Position numbers and translations under genes: made by a program. 64,000 bases of DNA from Cohnella lupini (GTDB taxonomy: Bacteria; Bacillota; Bacilli; Paenibacillales; Paenibacillaceae): positions 1-64,000 of the forward strand of contig NZ_QRDY01000005.1 in the NCBI RefSeq assembly GCF_003386205.1, read 5' to 3'. Below are positions 44,973-53,561 of this stretch, piece after piece (the stretch's first letter is position 1; each line of letters opens with the position of its first letter). The notes under the pieces were generated by a model that did not search any database, had not been told where the DNA came from, and saw only the letters and a program-made list of their open reading frames with translations.

Positions 44973-45632
44973 TCATAATTTAGAAGAAAGGGAAGAAATT
45001 TCTGCAGAAGTGACCGTCGGAGTAACCCGTTCTAAAATAATCGGAGATAGGAACGCTTCATAGAGAGCGGCCAAACACAGCATGATTAACATGAGTCCCG
45101 TAACGGCAGTATGCGCCAGGAACGGAGGGAGAAGCTGTCCTTTCCGGCGGAACAATCTCTCTTTAACGACAAAATAAGCAAACCTGGCCGCCGATATGCT
45201 CGCTATCATCAACGCGGGCACGACGATCGCGTTCTGCGGGGCCGTGGCGATCAGGAAGAAGAAAACGCCTTTCCAGGCAAGATGCTGCGCGAGCAACGCA
45301 ACCGAGAAGCCAATCAATACCCCTTTTAAGAAGTCGAGCACGAGTACGAGCGGCAACCCGATGACGGATAAGCCTAGAAACCATATCAATAACAACCATT
45401 TCCCGTAGAACCAGAAGCTTTCCCAGAACGTCGTCGACGGGGAAAATTGTTGCGCATCCTTCACGCTCGATAGATAGACTCCGATCTCGTCCGCCAGCTC
45501 CTGCTGCTGTTCCAAGGTTAAAGCGTTCACCAGCATGGCTCCGAAGATCGCTCCCACTACGACAAGAACGCCCACGAACACATAAAGATTCAAATTCTCG
45601 CGAGCCGACAAATTCCATAATCTAAAATTCAT
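44973..45632 (-). CDS. spoIIM: Stage II sporulation protein M
   Basis: A 219-residue membrane protein with five or six hydrophobic segments. SpoIIM joins SpoIID and SpoIIP to drive peptidoglycan remodelling and engulfment of the forespore. Conserved elements are FWFYGKWLLLIWFLGLSVIG and FLKGVLIGFSVALL. GGGGAGG precedes the ATG at 45632. The fur-spoIIM-EndoQ-nudF order matches Bacillales. Confidence 0.92.
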   Translation of the reverse strand: MNFRLWNLSARENLNLYVFVGVLVVVGAIFGAMLVNALTLEQQQELADEIGVYLSSVKDAQQFSPSTTFWESFWFYGKWLLLIWFLGLSVIGLPLVLVLDFLKGVLIGFSVALLAQHLAWKGVFFFLIATAPQNAIVVPALMIASISAARFAYFVVKERLFRRKGQLLPPFLAHTAVTGLMLIMLCLAALYEAFLSPIILERVTPTVTSAEISSLSSKL

Positions 45633-45699
45633 TGGAGCTTCCTCCCCGTCCGCATTCATAGGTCATTCCGTGCCTATGTGTATGTTGGACAAGTCGGAA

Positions 45700-46896
45700 T
45701 TATGAATAGCTAAGCGTGCCATAGGTTCCGCCGCTACCGGGTATGAAGGAAGCTTTCCCCTCCCTGGCTCCTATAATCATGTCGCCGATCGTATCGCCCA
45801 TTACTTCGGCAAGTTTCTCCCGAGATAACCGATGCAAGATTTCCATCTCCGTCCCGAGCTCCCTGAACATGCGTTCGCGCTTAGCCGGTCCGATTCCCGG
45901 AAAGAACGTCAACGGGACCTGCGGACGATAAGGCGGACGATTCGCCGGCTGTTGAGAGCTATCTCGATCGGCTAGTTGCTTAATACGTCCGGCCACACCG
46001 CGGGTCAGCATTCGATTGCCGCAGGAAGAGCAAACTCCCGCCCTCTCGTCCTCTTCCTGCAGCGCTTTTTTGCAGCTGTTGCAGTAGGAAGTATGATATT
46101 TGCCCAATTGCGGATGGAGTCCGTAGTTGGCTATGATTTTTCGTCCGTCTACGCCGTTCAATGCCTTAGACAGTTCTTCGAAGGATGGCTCCGCAAGCTG
46201 CATTTCGTTGCATTCCCGCCCGATCATTCCCGTGGAATGGGCATCCGAATTCGTAAGGAACGGATAACGGTCCAATTCGGACAGATACCCGGCCATATCG
46301 GAATCCGCGCTTAAACCGAGCTCGATCGCCGATATGCCTTCCGGATCTAGCCGGTCCGACAACCTGTCCGCGGAACAGCCTAGTAGCCCCCTGTGGGGCG
46401 TGAAGACGTGGGCGGGGACGAGAAGTCCCCCTCGGGCTAACAGTTCTGCTTGTAGCTCCCTAGCCGTAACTCGGATACGTTGCGAGCTTAACGAGATATT
46501 AGTGACTCGCGGCTTCATCCAAGCCGTCCACTCTTGCATGCATTGCAGGTTGGGTAGATAACCTAGAAGATGAAAAGGGCCTCCGCCTTCCTCCCTTACT
46601 TCCATCTCGATGCCGGGAATGATCGTCGTATCTCCGTATCGAATACCCCCGCCCGGCACTTCCCTCATTTCACCGGAGTACAAGCAATCCATGATGTCCT
46701 TCTGCACGGCAGGAGAATGACAATCGATGATTCCGATAAGCTCGATGCCTTTGCGATGGGATGCTTCCTTCGCGATATTCAGGAAAGTCAGATCCTTGCT
46801 TCCGCTAATCTTGACCGGTTGCCCGTCTTGGCTTCGTCCGATATGCACATGTAAATCCGCGAAAAAAGGTTGTAGACGAGTCGAATCGCGTTTCAT
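45700..46896 (-). CDS. Endonuclease Q-like PHP-domain protein
   Basis: A 398-residue protein of the TIGR00375/EndoQ family, described as cleaving DNA 5' of deaminated or other damaged bases. The PHP metal site starts with FADLHVHIG and continues in DCHSPAVQ and TNSDAHST. A zinc finger (CNSCKK...CSSCG) and a C-terminal helix-hairpin-helix (FFPGIGPAKRERMF) follow. The ATG shares one base with the nudF stop codon (TAATG), so the genes are coupled. Confidence 0.85.
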   Translation of the reverse strand: MKRDSTRLQPFFADLHVHIGRSQDGQPVKISGSKDLTFLNIAKEASHRKGIELIGIIDCHSPAVQKDIMDCLYSGEMREVPGGGIRYGDTTIIPGIEMEVREEGGGPFHLLGYLPNLQCMQEWTAWMKPRVTNISLSSQRIRVTARELQAELLARGGLLVPAHVFTPHRGLLGCSADRLSDRLDPEGISAIELGLSADSDMAGYLSELDRYPFLTNSDAHSTGMIGRECNEMQLAEPSFEELSKALNGVDGRKIIANYGLHPQLGKYHTSYCNSCKKALQEEDERAGVCSSCGNRMLTRGVAGRIKQLADRDSSQQPANRPPYRPQVPLTFFPGIGPAKRERMFRELGTEMEILHRLSREKLAEVMGDTIGDMIIGAREGKASFIPGSGGTYGTLSYS

Positions 46897-47465
46897 TAGA
46901 ACGTGCCCGTCAAAACGAGCATGCGCCAAGCATAGACCGCCAGCAACGTCTTCGCATCGCATATCCTTCCCTGCTTGATATAGTCCTGCGCTTGATCTAG
47001 CGAGATCGCTTCGCACGTAAGAAACTCCTCATCGTCCAACTGGACCTCGCCTTTCTCTAAATCATCGGTATAGTACAAATGTACGATCTCTTCCGCGAAT
47101 CCCGGAGAGGTAGAGAACGAATGCAAATGTACGAGATTTTTCGCGCGATATCCCGTCTCTTCCTCCAATTCCCTGAACGCCGCCGCTTCCGGCTCTTCAA
47201 ATGCGTCCAGCTTGCCTGCCGGAATTTCCACTTGCACCTTTTCGAGCGCCTTGCGGAACTGCTCGACGACGAGCATTTTATTGTCGATGATGGCTATAAC
47301 GGCTACCGCGCCTGGATGGCGCACGATTTCCCTCGTCGCCGTTTCCCCGTTCGGAAGACGAACCGTATCTACTTGGAGGGAGATCATTCTTCCTTGGAAT
47401 ATCGGCTTGGTCTCCAGCGTTGCTTCGTAGAACGGATGATTCTGACCCGAATTATTATCAGACAT
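46896..47465 (-). CDS. nudF: ADP-ribose pyrophosphatase
   Basis: A 189-residue Nudix hydrolase that splits ADP-ribose into AMP and ribose 5-phosphate. The Nudix box is complete: G at the start of GKLDAFEEPEAAAF, then RELEEETGY. The upstream beta-sheet and LETKPIFQGRMISLQVDTV are typical of the NudF subfamily. GGAGG precedes the ATG at 47465. It heads the nudF-EndoQ pair and is divergent from mciZ. Confidence 0.93.
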   Translation of the reverse strand: MSDNNSGQNHPFYEATLETKPIFQGRMISLQVDTVRLPNGETATREIVRHPGAVAVIAIIDNKMLVVEQFRKALEKVQVEIPAGKLDAFEEPEAAAFRELEEETGYRAKNLVHLHSFSTSPGFAEEIVHLYYTDDLEKGEVQLDDEEFLTCEAISLDQAQDYIKQGRICDAKTLLAVYAWRMLVLTGTF

Positions 47466-47502
47466 TAATAGGACCTCCAATAGTCATAGATCTGTTATTG
47501 CT

Positions 47503-47524
47503 CTCATATGTTCAAACATATGAG
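47503..47524. repeat. 22-base perfect palindrome between nudF and mciZ
   Basis: CTCATATGTT, CA, AACATATGAG: ten-base arms with a two-base centre. It is 38 bases from the nudF start and 70 from mciZ, in the shared divergent promoter region. It is a good shape for a dimeric repressor site; the regulator is unknown. Confidence 0.6.
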
Positions 47525-47593
47525 CTTGTCCGTTCCTTGCAAGTCGGGCGACGAAGCATGACATATCGCTTTCTATACGAGGAGGAACTTACC

Positions 47594-47746
47594 ATGTTGA
47601 AAAAATATATCGCTCCAATGAATCTTCGACTTGTCGGCAAAGCCTGGGAAATCCGCCATGCGCTCCGTCAGGAGCAGAAGCTTCGGGGCGGGCACTTTCC
47701 GTTAAAGGAGCTGCTGGCAATTTCCCGCAGCAAGTCCGGCTCTTAA
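47594..47746 (+). CDS. mciZ: MciZ, mother-cell inhibitor of FtsZ
   Basis: A 50-residue protein containing LVGKAWEIRHALR, which closely resembles the core of B. subtilis MciZ (LVGKAWEIRAKL). MciZ caps FtsZ filaments and blocks Z-rings in the mother cell during sporulation. This copy is about ten residues longer, mostly at the C-terminus (basic/Ser-rich). GAGGAGG sits eight bases before the ATG, strong evidence of translation. It lies beside nudF as in B. subtilis. A sigma-E promoter was looked for and not clearly found. Confidence 0.85.
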   Translation: MLKKYIAPMNLRLVGKAWEIRHALRQEQKLRGGHFPLKELLAISRSKSGS

Positions 47747-47771
47747 ATAGTAATAGTAATTCGCATGAAAA

Positions 47772-47820
47772 GGGCAGCGTCCCGAGCGATTCTTCTTCCG
47801 CTCGGGGGCTGCCGTTTATT
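47772..47820. terminator. Bidirectional terminator between mciZ and the M20 peptidase gene
   Basis: GGGCAGC...CCCGAGCG and CGCTCGGG...GCTGCC form a long stem with a loop of about ten bases. On the plus strand it is followed by GTTTATTTTTT; on the minus strand by TTTTC. Confidence 0.85.
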
Positions 47821-47829
47821 TTTTCGCGT

Positions 47830-48963
47830 TTATTTAACCTTTAGCGTCTCGTTGACGATGGAGAGTACGAGCTCGGCCGTTTTGACGAGGTCGTCCGCTT
47901 TAATTTGTTCCTTCGTCGTATGAATATGCTCGTATCCTACCGCAAGGTTAACGGTCGGGACCCCATTTCCGTTAAACATGTTGGCGTCGCTTCCGCCGCC
48001 GGAGGAAAACGTGCGGGGCGTCAAGCCGATCGCTTCGATGGCCGACTTGGCCACTTGAACGACTTGATCATCGTCTCCGTAACTATAAGCGGGATAGATC
48101 GTCGTCGTTTCGAATTCGAATTCCGCTCCGTATTCGTTCGCGGCGCTCTCTACGGCTTCCCTCATCGACTCGATTTGGCGATCCATCTTTTCCTGAACTT
48201 GGCTGCGCGCTTCCGCGAAAATTTTGATCGTATCCGTAACGATATTGACTTCTCCGCCGCCTTCAAACCGGCCGATATTCGAAGTCGTTTCGCTGTCGAT
48301 CCGACCTAGCTTCATTCGCGACACCGCTTTCGAAGCGACTTGGATCGCGCTGATTCCGTCTTCGGGATTCACGCCGGCATGCGCGGCTTTCCCTCTAATC
48401 GTAATGTATTGACGGGAATTCGTCGGCGCGGCGACCGCGATGTCTCCGATTGCTCCGTTGGAGTCCAGAGCGTAACCGAATTTAGCCCGCAACCTGGAGC
48501 CGTCCATCGCGCGCGAACCGAGCAATCCCGATTCTTCGCCGGAAGTAATGACGAACTGAATACCTCCGTGCGGCAAATCTTGTTCTTTAATAACCCGGAG
48601 AGTTTCGAACATGGCCGCGAGTCCGGCTTTATCATCGGCGCCTAAGATCGTCGTGCCGTCGCTCCGAATGTAGCCGTCGGAATCCAAGCGTGGCTTGATG
48701 CCGATTCCCGGGGACACCGTATCCATATGCGAAGTGAATAGAATAACCGGAACATCCTCTTTTCCGGAGGTAGCCGGTAACCATGCGAATAAATTGCCTG
48801 CTCCGTGTCCGATCTTCTCGGCTACGTCATCTTCTTCGACCTCGAGACCGAATGCCTCGAATTTACCGGTCAGCACCTTGCTGATTTCCGTTTCGTTTCT
48901 CGTTTCGCTGTCGATTTGAACCAATTCCATAAATTCGGCGATTAATCGTTCTTTTTGCACCAT
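47830..48963 (-). CDS. M20 family metallopeptidase (PepT/YqjE-like)
   Basis: A 377-residue di-zinc peptidase of the tripeptidase T-like group. Metal ligands are in TSHMDTVSPG, LGADDKAGLA, the catalytic Glu pair in TSGEESGLLGS, and a C-terminal EHIHTT. The dimerisation domain contains ITIRGKAAHAGVNPEDGISA. No signal peptide, so a cytosolic enzyme finishing peptide breakdown. The ATG at 48963 has AGGAGG upstream. It is divergent from prli42 with a short shared promoter region. Confidence 0.88.
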   Translation of the reverse strand: MVQKERLIAEFMELVQIDSETRNETEISKVLTGKFEAFGLEVEEDDVAEKIGHGAGNLFAWLPATSGKEDVPVILFTSHMDTVSPGIGIKPRLDSDGYIRSDGTTILGADDKAGLAAMFETLRVIKEQDLPHGGIQFVITSGEESGLLGSRAMDGSRLRAKFGYALDSNGAIGDIAVAAPTNSRQYITIRGKAAHAGVNPEDGISAIQVASKAVSRMKLGRIDSETTSNIGRFEGGGEVNIVTDTIKIFAEARSQVQEKMDRQIESMREAVESAANEYGAEFEFETTTIYPAYSYGDDDQVVQVAKSAIEAIGLTPRTFSSGGGSDANMFNGNGVPTVNLAVGYEHIHTTKEQIKADDLVKTAELVLSIVNETLKVK

Positions 48964-49041
48964 GATCTTTCCTCCTGACGAAGCTTTCGTTACAATAGTA
49001 TAGTGGACAAACATTTTTCACATGAAAGGATGTTTCTTAAA

Positions 49042-49137
49042 ATGAATAAACGTTGGTTCAAGATCGTCATCTATGTCACCTTGGGCGTTATGCTCATTTC
49101 TACCTTGTTTATGAGCTTAGGCTCGTTGCTCCAGTAG
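49042..49137 (+). CDS. prli42: Prli42-like stressosome-associated mini-protein
   Basis: A 31-residue single-helix protein: a basic start (MNKRWFK) and a membrane helix (IVIYVTLGVMLISTLFMSL). Size, charge and the VMLISTL core match Prli42, which in Listeria tethers the stressosome to the membrane and is widespread in Bacillales. AAAGGATG lies about ten bases before the ATG. Its last 29 bases overlap the end of lipB on the opposite strand. Too short for most gene finders. Confidence 0.75.
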   Translation: MNKRWFKIVIYVTLGVMLISTLFMSLGSLLQ

Positions 49138-49804
49138 GAGCCGCGTCATAATCGAACACCTTCGCGAAGTAGGGGATAATTCTTATCCCTATCTCCTCGA
49201 CCTGAAGCTCCATTCCCGTAAGCGTCTCGAGGGAAACGATACCGTATTCCGCGATGCCGCAAGGGATAATTCCTTGGAAGCCTTCCTGCTCGACGTTCTT
49301 CTTAACGTTCAAAGCGAACCCGTGGCTCGTGATGAATCCTCTCCGAGCGCGGGCTTTATTAAATTTGACGCCTATCGCCGCTATCTTCGCATCTCCTACC
49401 CAGACGCCCGTATACTCGGGCTTCCTGCTGCCCGTTATTCCGAAATCAGCCAACAGCATGATAATCGCTTCTTCCAAATTTCTTAAGTACCGGTGCAGAT
49501 CCAATCCTTCAGCGTCCAAGTAAAGCAGCGGATAGCCGACTAGCTGGCCTGGGCCATGGTAAGTAATATCGCCGCCGCGATCGATTTCGTAAAGCGCGAT
49601 TCCCCTGCGGGTCAACTCTTCCTTGCCGTATAGCAAGTGCTCGGGATGACGATCCGAGCCGATCGTATACGTTGGAGAGTGCTCCAAGAGCAGCAGCGTC
49701 TCCGCTCGATCGTCGCGGTCGATTTCCTTAACGAGCTTCTTTTGAAGATCCCAAGCCTGACCGTAGTCCATTCTGGACAACCACTCGGTTTCGAGAATAT
49801 TCAT
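49109..49804 (-). CDS. lipB: Octanoyl-[acyl-carrier protein]:protein N-octanoyltransferase
   Basis: A 231-residue LipB-type transferase that moves octanoate from ACP onto lipoyl domains. The motifs are GGDITYHGPGQLVGYPLL, the catalytic Lys in KIAAIGVKF and the catalytic Cys in GIIPCGI. It lies next to the bkd operon, whose E2 needs lipoylation, a sensible functional link. Its 3' end overlaps prli42 in antisense. Confidence 0.93.
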   Translation of the reverse strand: MNILETEWLSRMDYGQAWDLQKKLVKEIDRDDRAETLLLLEHSPTYTIGSDRHPEHLLYGKEELTRRGIALYEIDRGGDITYHGPGQLVGYPLLYLDAEGLDLHRYLRNLEEAIIMLLADFGITGSRKPEYTGVWVGDAKIAAIGVKFNKARARRGFITSHGFALNVKKNVEQEGFQGIIPCGIAEYGIVSLETLTGMELQVEEIGIRIIPYFAKVFDYDAAPTGATSLSS

Positions 49805-49902
49805 CCTTCATGGCCTCCTTCGCTCAACTCCTACACCATTGTATCTTATCTAATTCATGCACTGCAAACATCGACGATCGATCAAAGCATGCGCATCAAG
49901 AG

Positions 49903-49938
49903 AGCCCGGCGCATCGCATGTTCGCAACGAGCCGGGCT
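49903..49938. terminator. Stem-loop after bkdB
   Basis: AGCCCGGC and GCCGGGCT enclose a 20-base loop. The T-rich stretch (TCTTATTTTA) is on the plus side, while the minus side has only CTCTTG. It is probably the bkd operon end, though the orientation signal is mixed. Confidence 0.5.
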
Positions 49939-49945
49939 TCTTATT

Positions 49946-51313
49946 TTAGTACAGCTTCGTGTCGAGATTATAGCTCTCGAGGTTTTCCTTAACGCGTTGC
50001 AAGAAACGTCCGCAGATGACTCCGTCCAAAATCCGATGATCCAAGGACAAGCAAAGGTTAACCATTGAACGAACGGCGATCATGTCGTTGATGACGACTG
50101 GTTTCTTGACAATCGATTCGAACGTAAGGATCGCGGCTTGCGGATAGTTGATGATTGGCTGCGACAAAATCGATCCGAACGAACCCGTGTTATTGACCGT
50201 GAAGGTACCGCCCTGCAAGTCCGTCAGCGTAAGTTTGTTGTTTCTCGTTCTTCGCACCAGATCGTCGATCTCGTGCGCGATGCCGGGAACGTTCTTCTGA
50301 TCGGCGTTGCGAATGACCGGCGTTATGACGGAATCCTCCGTACCGACGGCTAGAGAAATATTGATATCTCTCTTGACGATGATTTTGTCGACCGCCCAGA
50401 TCGAGTTCATGATCGGATAGTCTTTGATCGCGTTGACGACCGCTTTGATCAGAAACGGCATGTAAGTCAAGTTAATGCCTTCGCGTCGTTGGAAATCGTC
50501 CTTCAGCTTTCCGCGAAGCATAACCAGATTCGTTACGTCCACTTCGATCATCGTCCAAGCATGCGGGATCTCCGTAACGCTCTGGCGCATCCGGCTTGCG
50601 ATCGTATTCCTGATCGGAGTAATATCGATGAAATATTCTCCGCGGCCGGGAATCTCCTGCGCTTGGGATTCAACAGATGGAATACGGGGCGATTGCGTTA
50701 AGTGCATGCCCGTGGAGCGAACGGGAACTTTCGGATCCATCGGAACGAAAGCGGTTTGCGGTTGTTGCTTGTCCATTGAAGACGAAGAACCTTGCTTCGC
50801 TATTCCCGACTCCACGGCGGACAACACGTCCTTACGAGTGATCCTTCCGCCTTCTCCCGTTCCCGGAACGAGGTTCAAATCGATTGCGTGTTCGGCGGCC
50901 AGCTTCTGAACAGCTGGCGAATATCGGTGGCGCATAGGAGCGTTAGCGTCAATGGCGCCTTGTGAAGATGAGACCGCAGGTGTTCGCTCTGCCGCAGATT
51001 CACGCTGGCCGGAACCTTGTACCTCGGTACCTCCGGTTGGAGTTGAATGGTCCTGAACTTCCTCGGCTTCCGTCTCGATCAGGCAGATCGCCGTGCCCAC
51101 TTCAACCGTTTCTCCTTCGCCGATCAGATGTTTCACGAGAATGCCGCGCACTGTCGATGGCAGCTCCGCATTGACTTTATCCGTAAGAATATCGCATAGA
51201 GGCTCGTACATATCCACGTAATCCCCGGGCTGCTTCACCCATTTATCTATCGTTGCCGATACTAGCGATTCCGCCAACTGGGGCATCGTAATCTCGATAA
51301 TTTGTTTAGCCAT
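49946..51313 (-). CDS. bkdB: Branched-chain 2-oxoacid dehydrogenase E2
   Basis: A 455-residue dihydrolipoamide acyltransferase, the core of the complex making branched acyl-CoA primers for iso/anteiso fatty acids. A lipoyl domain (lipoyl Lys in ILTDKVNAEL) is followed by a Ser/Gln-rich linker, a peripheral-subunit-binding domain (YSPAVQKLAAEHAIDLNLV) and the catalytic domain with LDHRILDG. It is the last gene of lpdV-bkdAA-bkdAB-bkdB. Confidence 0.93.
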   Translation of the reverse strand: MAKQIIEITMPQLAESLVSATIDKWVKQPGDYVDMYEPLCDILTDKVNAELPSTVRGILVKHLIGEGETVEVGTAICLIETEAEEVQDHSTPTGGTEVQGSGQRESAAERTPAVSSSQGAIDANAPMRHRYSPAVQKLAAEHAIDLNLVPGTGEGGRITRKDVLSAVESGIAKQGSSSSMDKQQPQTAFVPMDPKVPVRSTGMHLTQSPRIPSVESQAQEIPGRGEYFIDITPIRNTIASRMRQSVTEIPHAWTMIEVDVTNLVMLRGKLKDDFQRREGINLTYMPFLIKAVVNAIKDYPIMNSIWAVDKIIVKRDINISLAVGTEDSVITPVIRNADQKNVPGIAHEIDDLVRRTRNNKLTLTDLQGGTFTVNNTGSFGSILSQPIINYPQAAILTFESIVKKPVVINDMIAVRSMVNLCLSLDHRILDGVICGRFLQRVKENLESYNLDTKLY

Positions 51314-51358
51314 TCTTGAATTCTCCTCCCCGGTGACGATCGCCGGCGGCTTAGTAAC

Positions 51359-52345
51359 TTAGTAACGAGCGAGTTCGAGCATTGCCGTTTTCAGCTTTTC
51401 TTTGTTAAGCAGGAAGTGCTTCTCGCCCGGCGGGTTAATCGGCATGGCGGGTACATCGGGGCCGCAGAGCCGGCGAATGGGAGCGTCTAGATCGAATAAT
51501 AGCTCTTCCGCGATAATGGCAGCCACTTCTCCGCCGATTCCTCCCGTTTTGTTATCTTCGTGCACGATAAGCACTTTCCCTGTTTTGGCTGCCGCTTCGA
51601 GAATACCTTCCCGGTCGAGCGGCTGTATCGTACGAAGATCGAGTATGTGCGCCTCGATGCCGTGTTCTTGCGACAATTCTTCCGCCGCTTGCATGGCGAA
51701 GTGAAGCGGCATACTGTAGCCGATCACCGTAATGTCGCTGCCTTCCCTCATCACGTTCGCTTTGCCGATAGGCACGATGTAGTCCTCATCCGGCACTTCG
51801 TCCGAAATAAGACGGTAGCATTTCTTGTTTTCGAAAAAGATAACCGGGTCCGGGTCGCGAATGGCCGCCTTAAGCAGTCCCTTGGCGTCGTAAGCGGTAG
51901 CCGGGGCTACGATCTTGAGGCCTGGCGTTCCGAAGAACACCGATTCCGGGCATTGGGAGTGATATAACCCGCCGAATACTCCGCCGCCGATCGGTGCGCG
52001 AATGACGATCGGACAATCCCAATCGTTGTTGGAGCGATAACGAATTTTAGCCGCTTCGCTGATGATCTGGTTCGTGGCCGGGAACATGAAATCCGAATAT
52101 TGCATCTCGGCAATCGGCCTCATTCCCGCCATGGCCGCACCGATCGCTACGCCCGCAATCGCGGATTCCGCGAGGGGAGCATCCAGCGCCCGCTGCTCTC
52201 CGAATTGAACCTGCAGTCCTTTCGTCGTGCCGAACACGCCGCCCTTGAGGCCAACGTCCTCGCCCATGACGAACACGTCTTGATCCCGTTCCATCTCTTC
52301 TTTCATCGCAAGACGGATGGCATCGATATATTCTATAACCGGCAT
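51359..52345 (-). CDS. bkdAB: Branched-chain 2-oxoacid dehydrogenase E1 beta
   Basis: A 328-residue E1 beta subunit which, with E1 alpha, uses thiamine diphosphate to decarboxylate branched 2-oxo acids. The motifs GEDVGLKGGVFGTTKGLQ, PLAESAIAGVAIGAAM and RAPIGGGVFGGLYHSQ (His) are conserved. Its ATG overlaps the bkdAA stop (TAATG), so the two subunits are made together. Confidence 0.94.
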   Translation of the reverse strand: MPVIEYIDAIRLAMKEEMERDQDVFVMGEDVGLKGGVFGTTKGLQVQFGEQRALDAPLAESAIAGVAIGAAMAGMRPIAEMQYSDFMFPATNQIISEAAKIRYRSNNDWDCPIVIRAPIGGGVFGGLYHSQCPESVFFGTPGLKIVAPATAYDAKGLLKAAIRDPDPVIFFENKKCYRLISDEVPDEDYIVPIGKANVMREGSDITVIGYSMPLHFAMQAAEELSQEHGIEAHILDLRTIQPLDREGILEAAAKTGKVLIVHEDNKTGGIGGEVAAIIAEELLFDLDAPIRRLCGPDVPAMPINPPGEKHFLLNKEKLKTAMLELARY

Positions 52346-53373
52346 TACTGATCTCCTCCGCTCTGTTCCGCGTAAACATGGCGAAATGCGTCTTCAACCG
52401 GCTGGAATGCCGCTTTCTCTGCATATTCGTTGCCTTCGTCGATCGTGGCGCGAATGTCCGCCTGAAGCTTCGTTTCCTGTTCCTCCGACCACAAGCCGGC
52501 TTCGACCAAATATTGCTTGTACACCGGCAAGGAGTCTTTGCCTCTATGGAGGTCGACCTCTTCCTTCGTCCGGTAAGCCATATCGTTATCCGATGTCGAG
52601 TGGGCCGTTACCCGGTACGTCATGATCTCTATTAACGTAGGACCTTGGCCCGATACCGCGCGTTCCCGTGCTTCGCTAACGACGCGATAAACCTCTAGAG
52701 GATCGTTGCCGTCTACGCGAATGCCCGGAAATCCGTAGCCGAGCGCGCGATCGCATATTCTTCCTCGAGTTTGCTTCTCTATCGACATGGATATCGCATA
52801 TTGATTGTTCTCGCATACGAATATGACCGGTAGCTGATGTACGCCGGCGAAGTTGCAGCCTTCATGGAAGTCCCCTTGATTACTGGAACCGTCGCCGAAA
52901 GTGACGATAGCCACCGAAGGTAAGTTGCGCATTTTGGCCGCCAACGCGAATCCGGTCGCATGAGGCACTTGAGTCGTTACCGGGCTAGAACCCGTCACGA
53001 TCCGCAGGCGTTTGCTTCCGAAGTGGCCCGGCATTTGTCGTCCCGCGCTATTGGGATCTTCCCCTTTGGCGTATACGGAGAGCATTAAATCTTTGACCGT
53101 CATGCCAAGAGACAATACGAATCCGTAATCCCTATAATACGGAAGGAACCAGTCATGCTTCAAATCCATGGCAAAGCCCATCGCGACCTGAGAGGGTTCC
53201 TGGGTAATTCCCGAGATGTGAAAATTAACTTTACCTGCGCGTTGCAGCAATTGCCCTCTTTCGTCGAAGCGGCGGGCTAGCATCATCGTCTTGTACATGT
53301 CGACCGCGCGTTCATCGGTCAAGCCTAACGCGGTATGTCGGTGGGATTGCTGGACGGAACCTGCTTGTTTCAT
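52345..53373 (-). CDS. bkdAA: Branched-chain 2-oxoacid dehydrogenase E1 alpha
   Basis: A 342-residue E1 alpha. It closely resembles B. subtilis BkdAA: GRQMPGHFG, RIVTGSSPVTTQVPHA, and the thiamine diphosphate motif GDGSSNQGDFHEGCNFA ending near residue 180. The phosphorylation-loop region has YRVTAHSTSDND. AGGAGG precedes the ATG. These residues favour BCKDH over pyruvate dehydrogenase. Confidence 0.94.
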   Translation of the reverse strand: MKQAGSVQQSHRHTALGLTDERAVDMYKTMMLARRFDERGQLLQRAGKVNFHISGITQEPSQVAMGFAMDLKHDWFLPYYRDYGFVLSLGMTVKDLMLSVYAKGEDPNSAGRQMPGHFGSKRLRIVTGSSPVTTQVPHATGFALAAKMRNLPSVAIVTFGDGSSNQGDFHEGCNFAGVHQLPVIFVCENNQYAISMSIEKQTRGRICDRALGYGFPGIRVDGNDPLEVYRVVSEARERAVSGQGPTLIEIMTYRVTAHSTSDNDMAYRTKEEVDLHRGKDSLPVYKQYLVEAGLWSEEQETKLQADIRATIDEGNEYAEKAAFQPVEDAFRHVYAEQSGGDQ

Positions 53374-53487
53374 GGGCGCGTCCTCCTGCTTTAATTTAGT
53401 TTTATAACCTGGTCTTAATACTTGAGCTTAAAACCTATTATACTCCGCTTGAAAGCAAAAAGAAACGCCCAACCCTCTCGATCGGAA

Positions 53488-53511
53488 GAAATGGCCTATC
53501 GAGGCCATTTC
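53488..53511 (-). repeat. Stem-loop between lpdV and bkdAA
   Basis: GAAATGGCC and GGCCATTTC form a nine-pair stem, followed on the minus strand by TTCTTCC. It may reduce read-through or protect mRNA between lpdV and the E1 genes; a strong terminator is not apparent. Confidence 0.4.
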
Positions 53512-53561
53512 CCGTCGTTCCGAAGACTTCGTCTCCCGGGTTGAGCATTGTTGCGATAACG

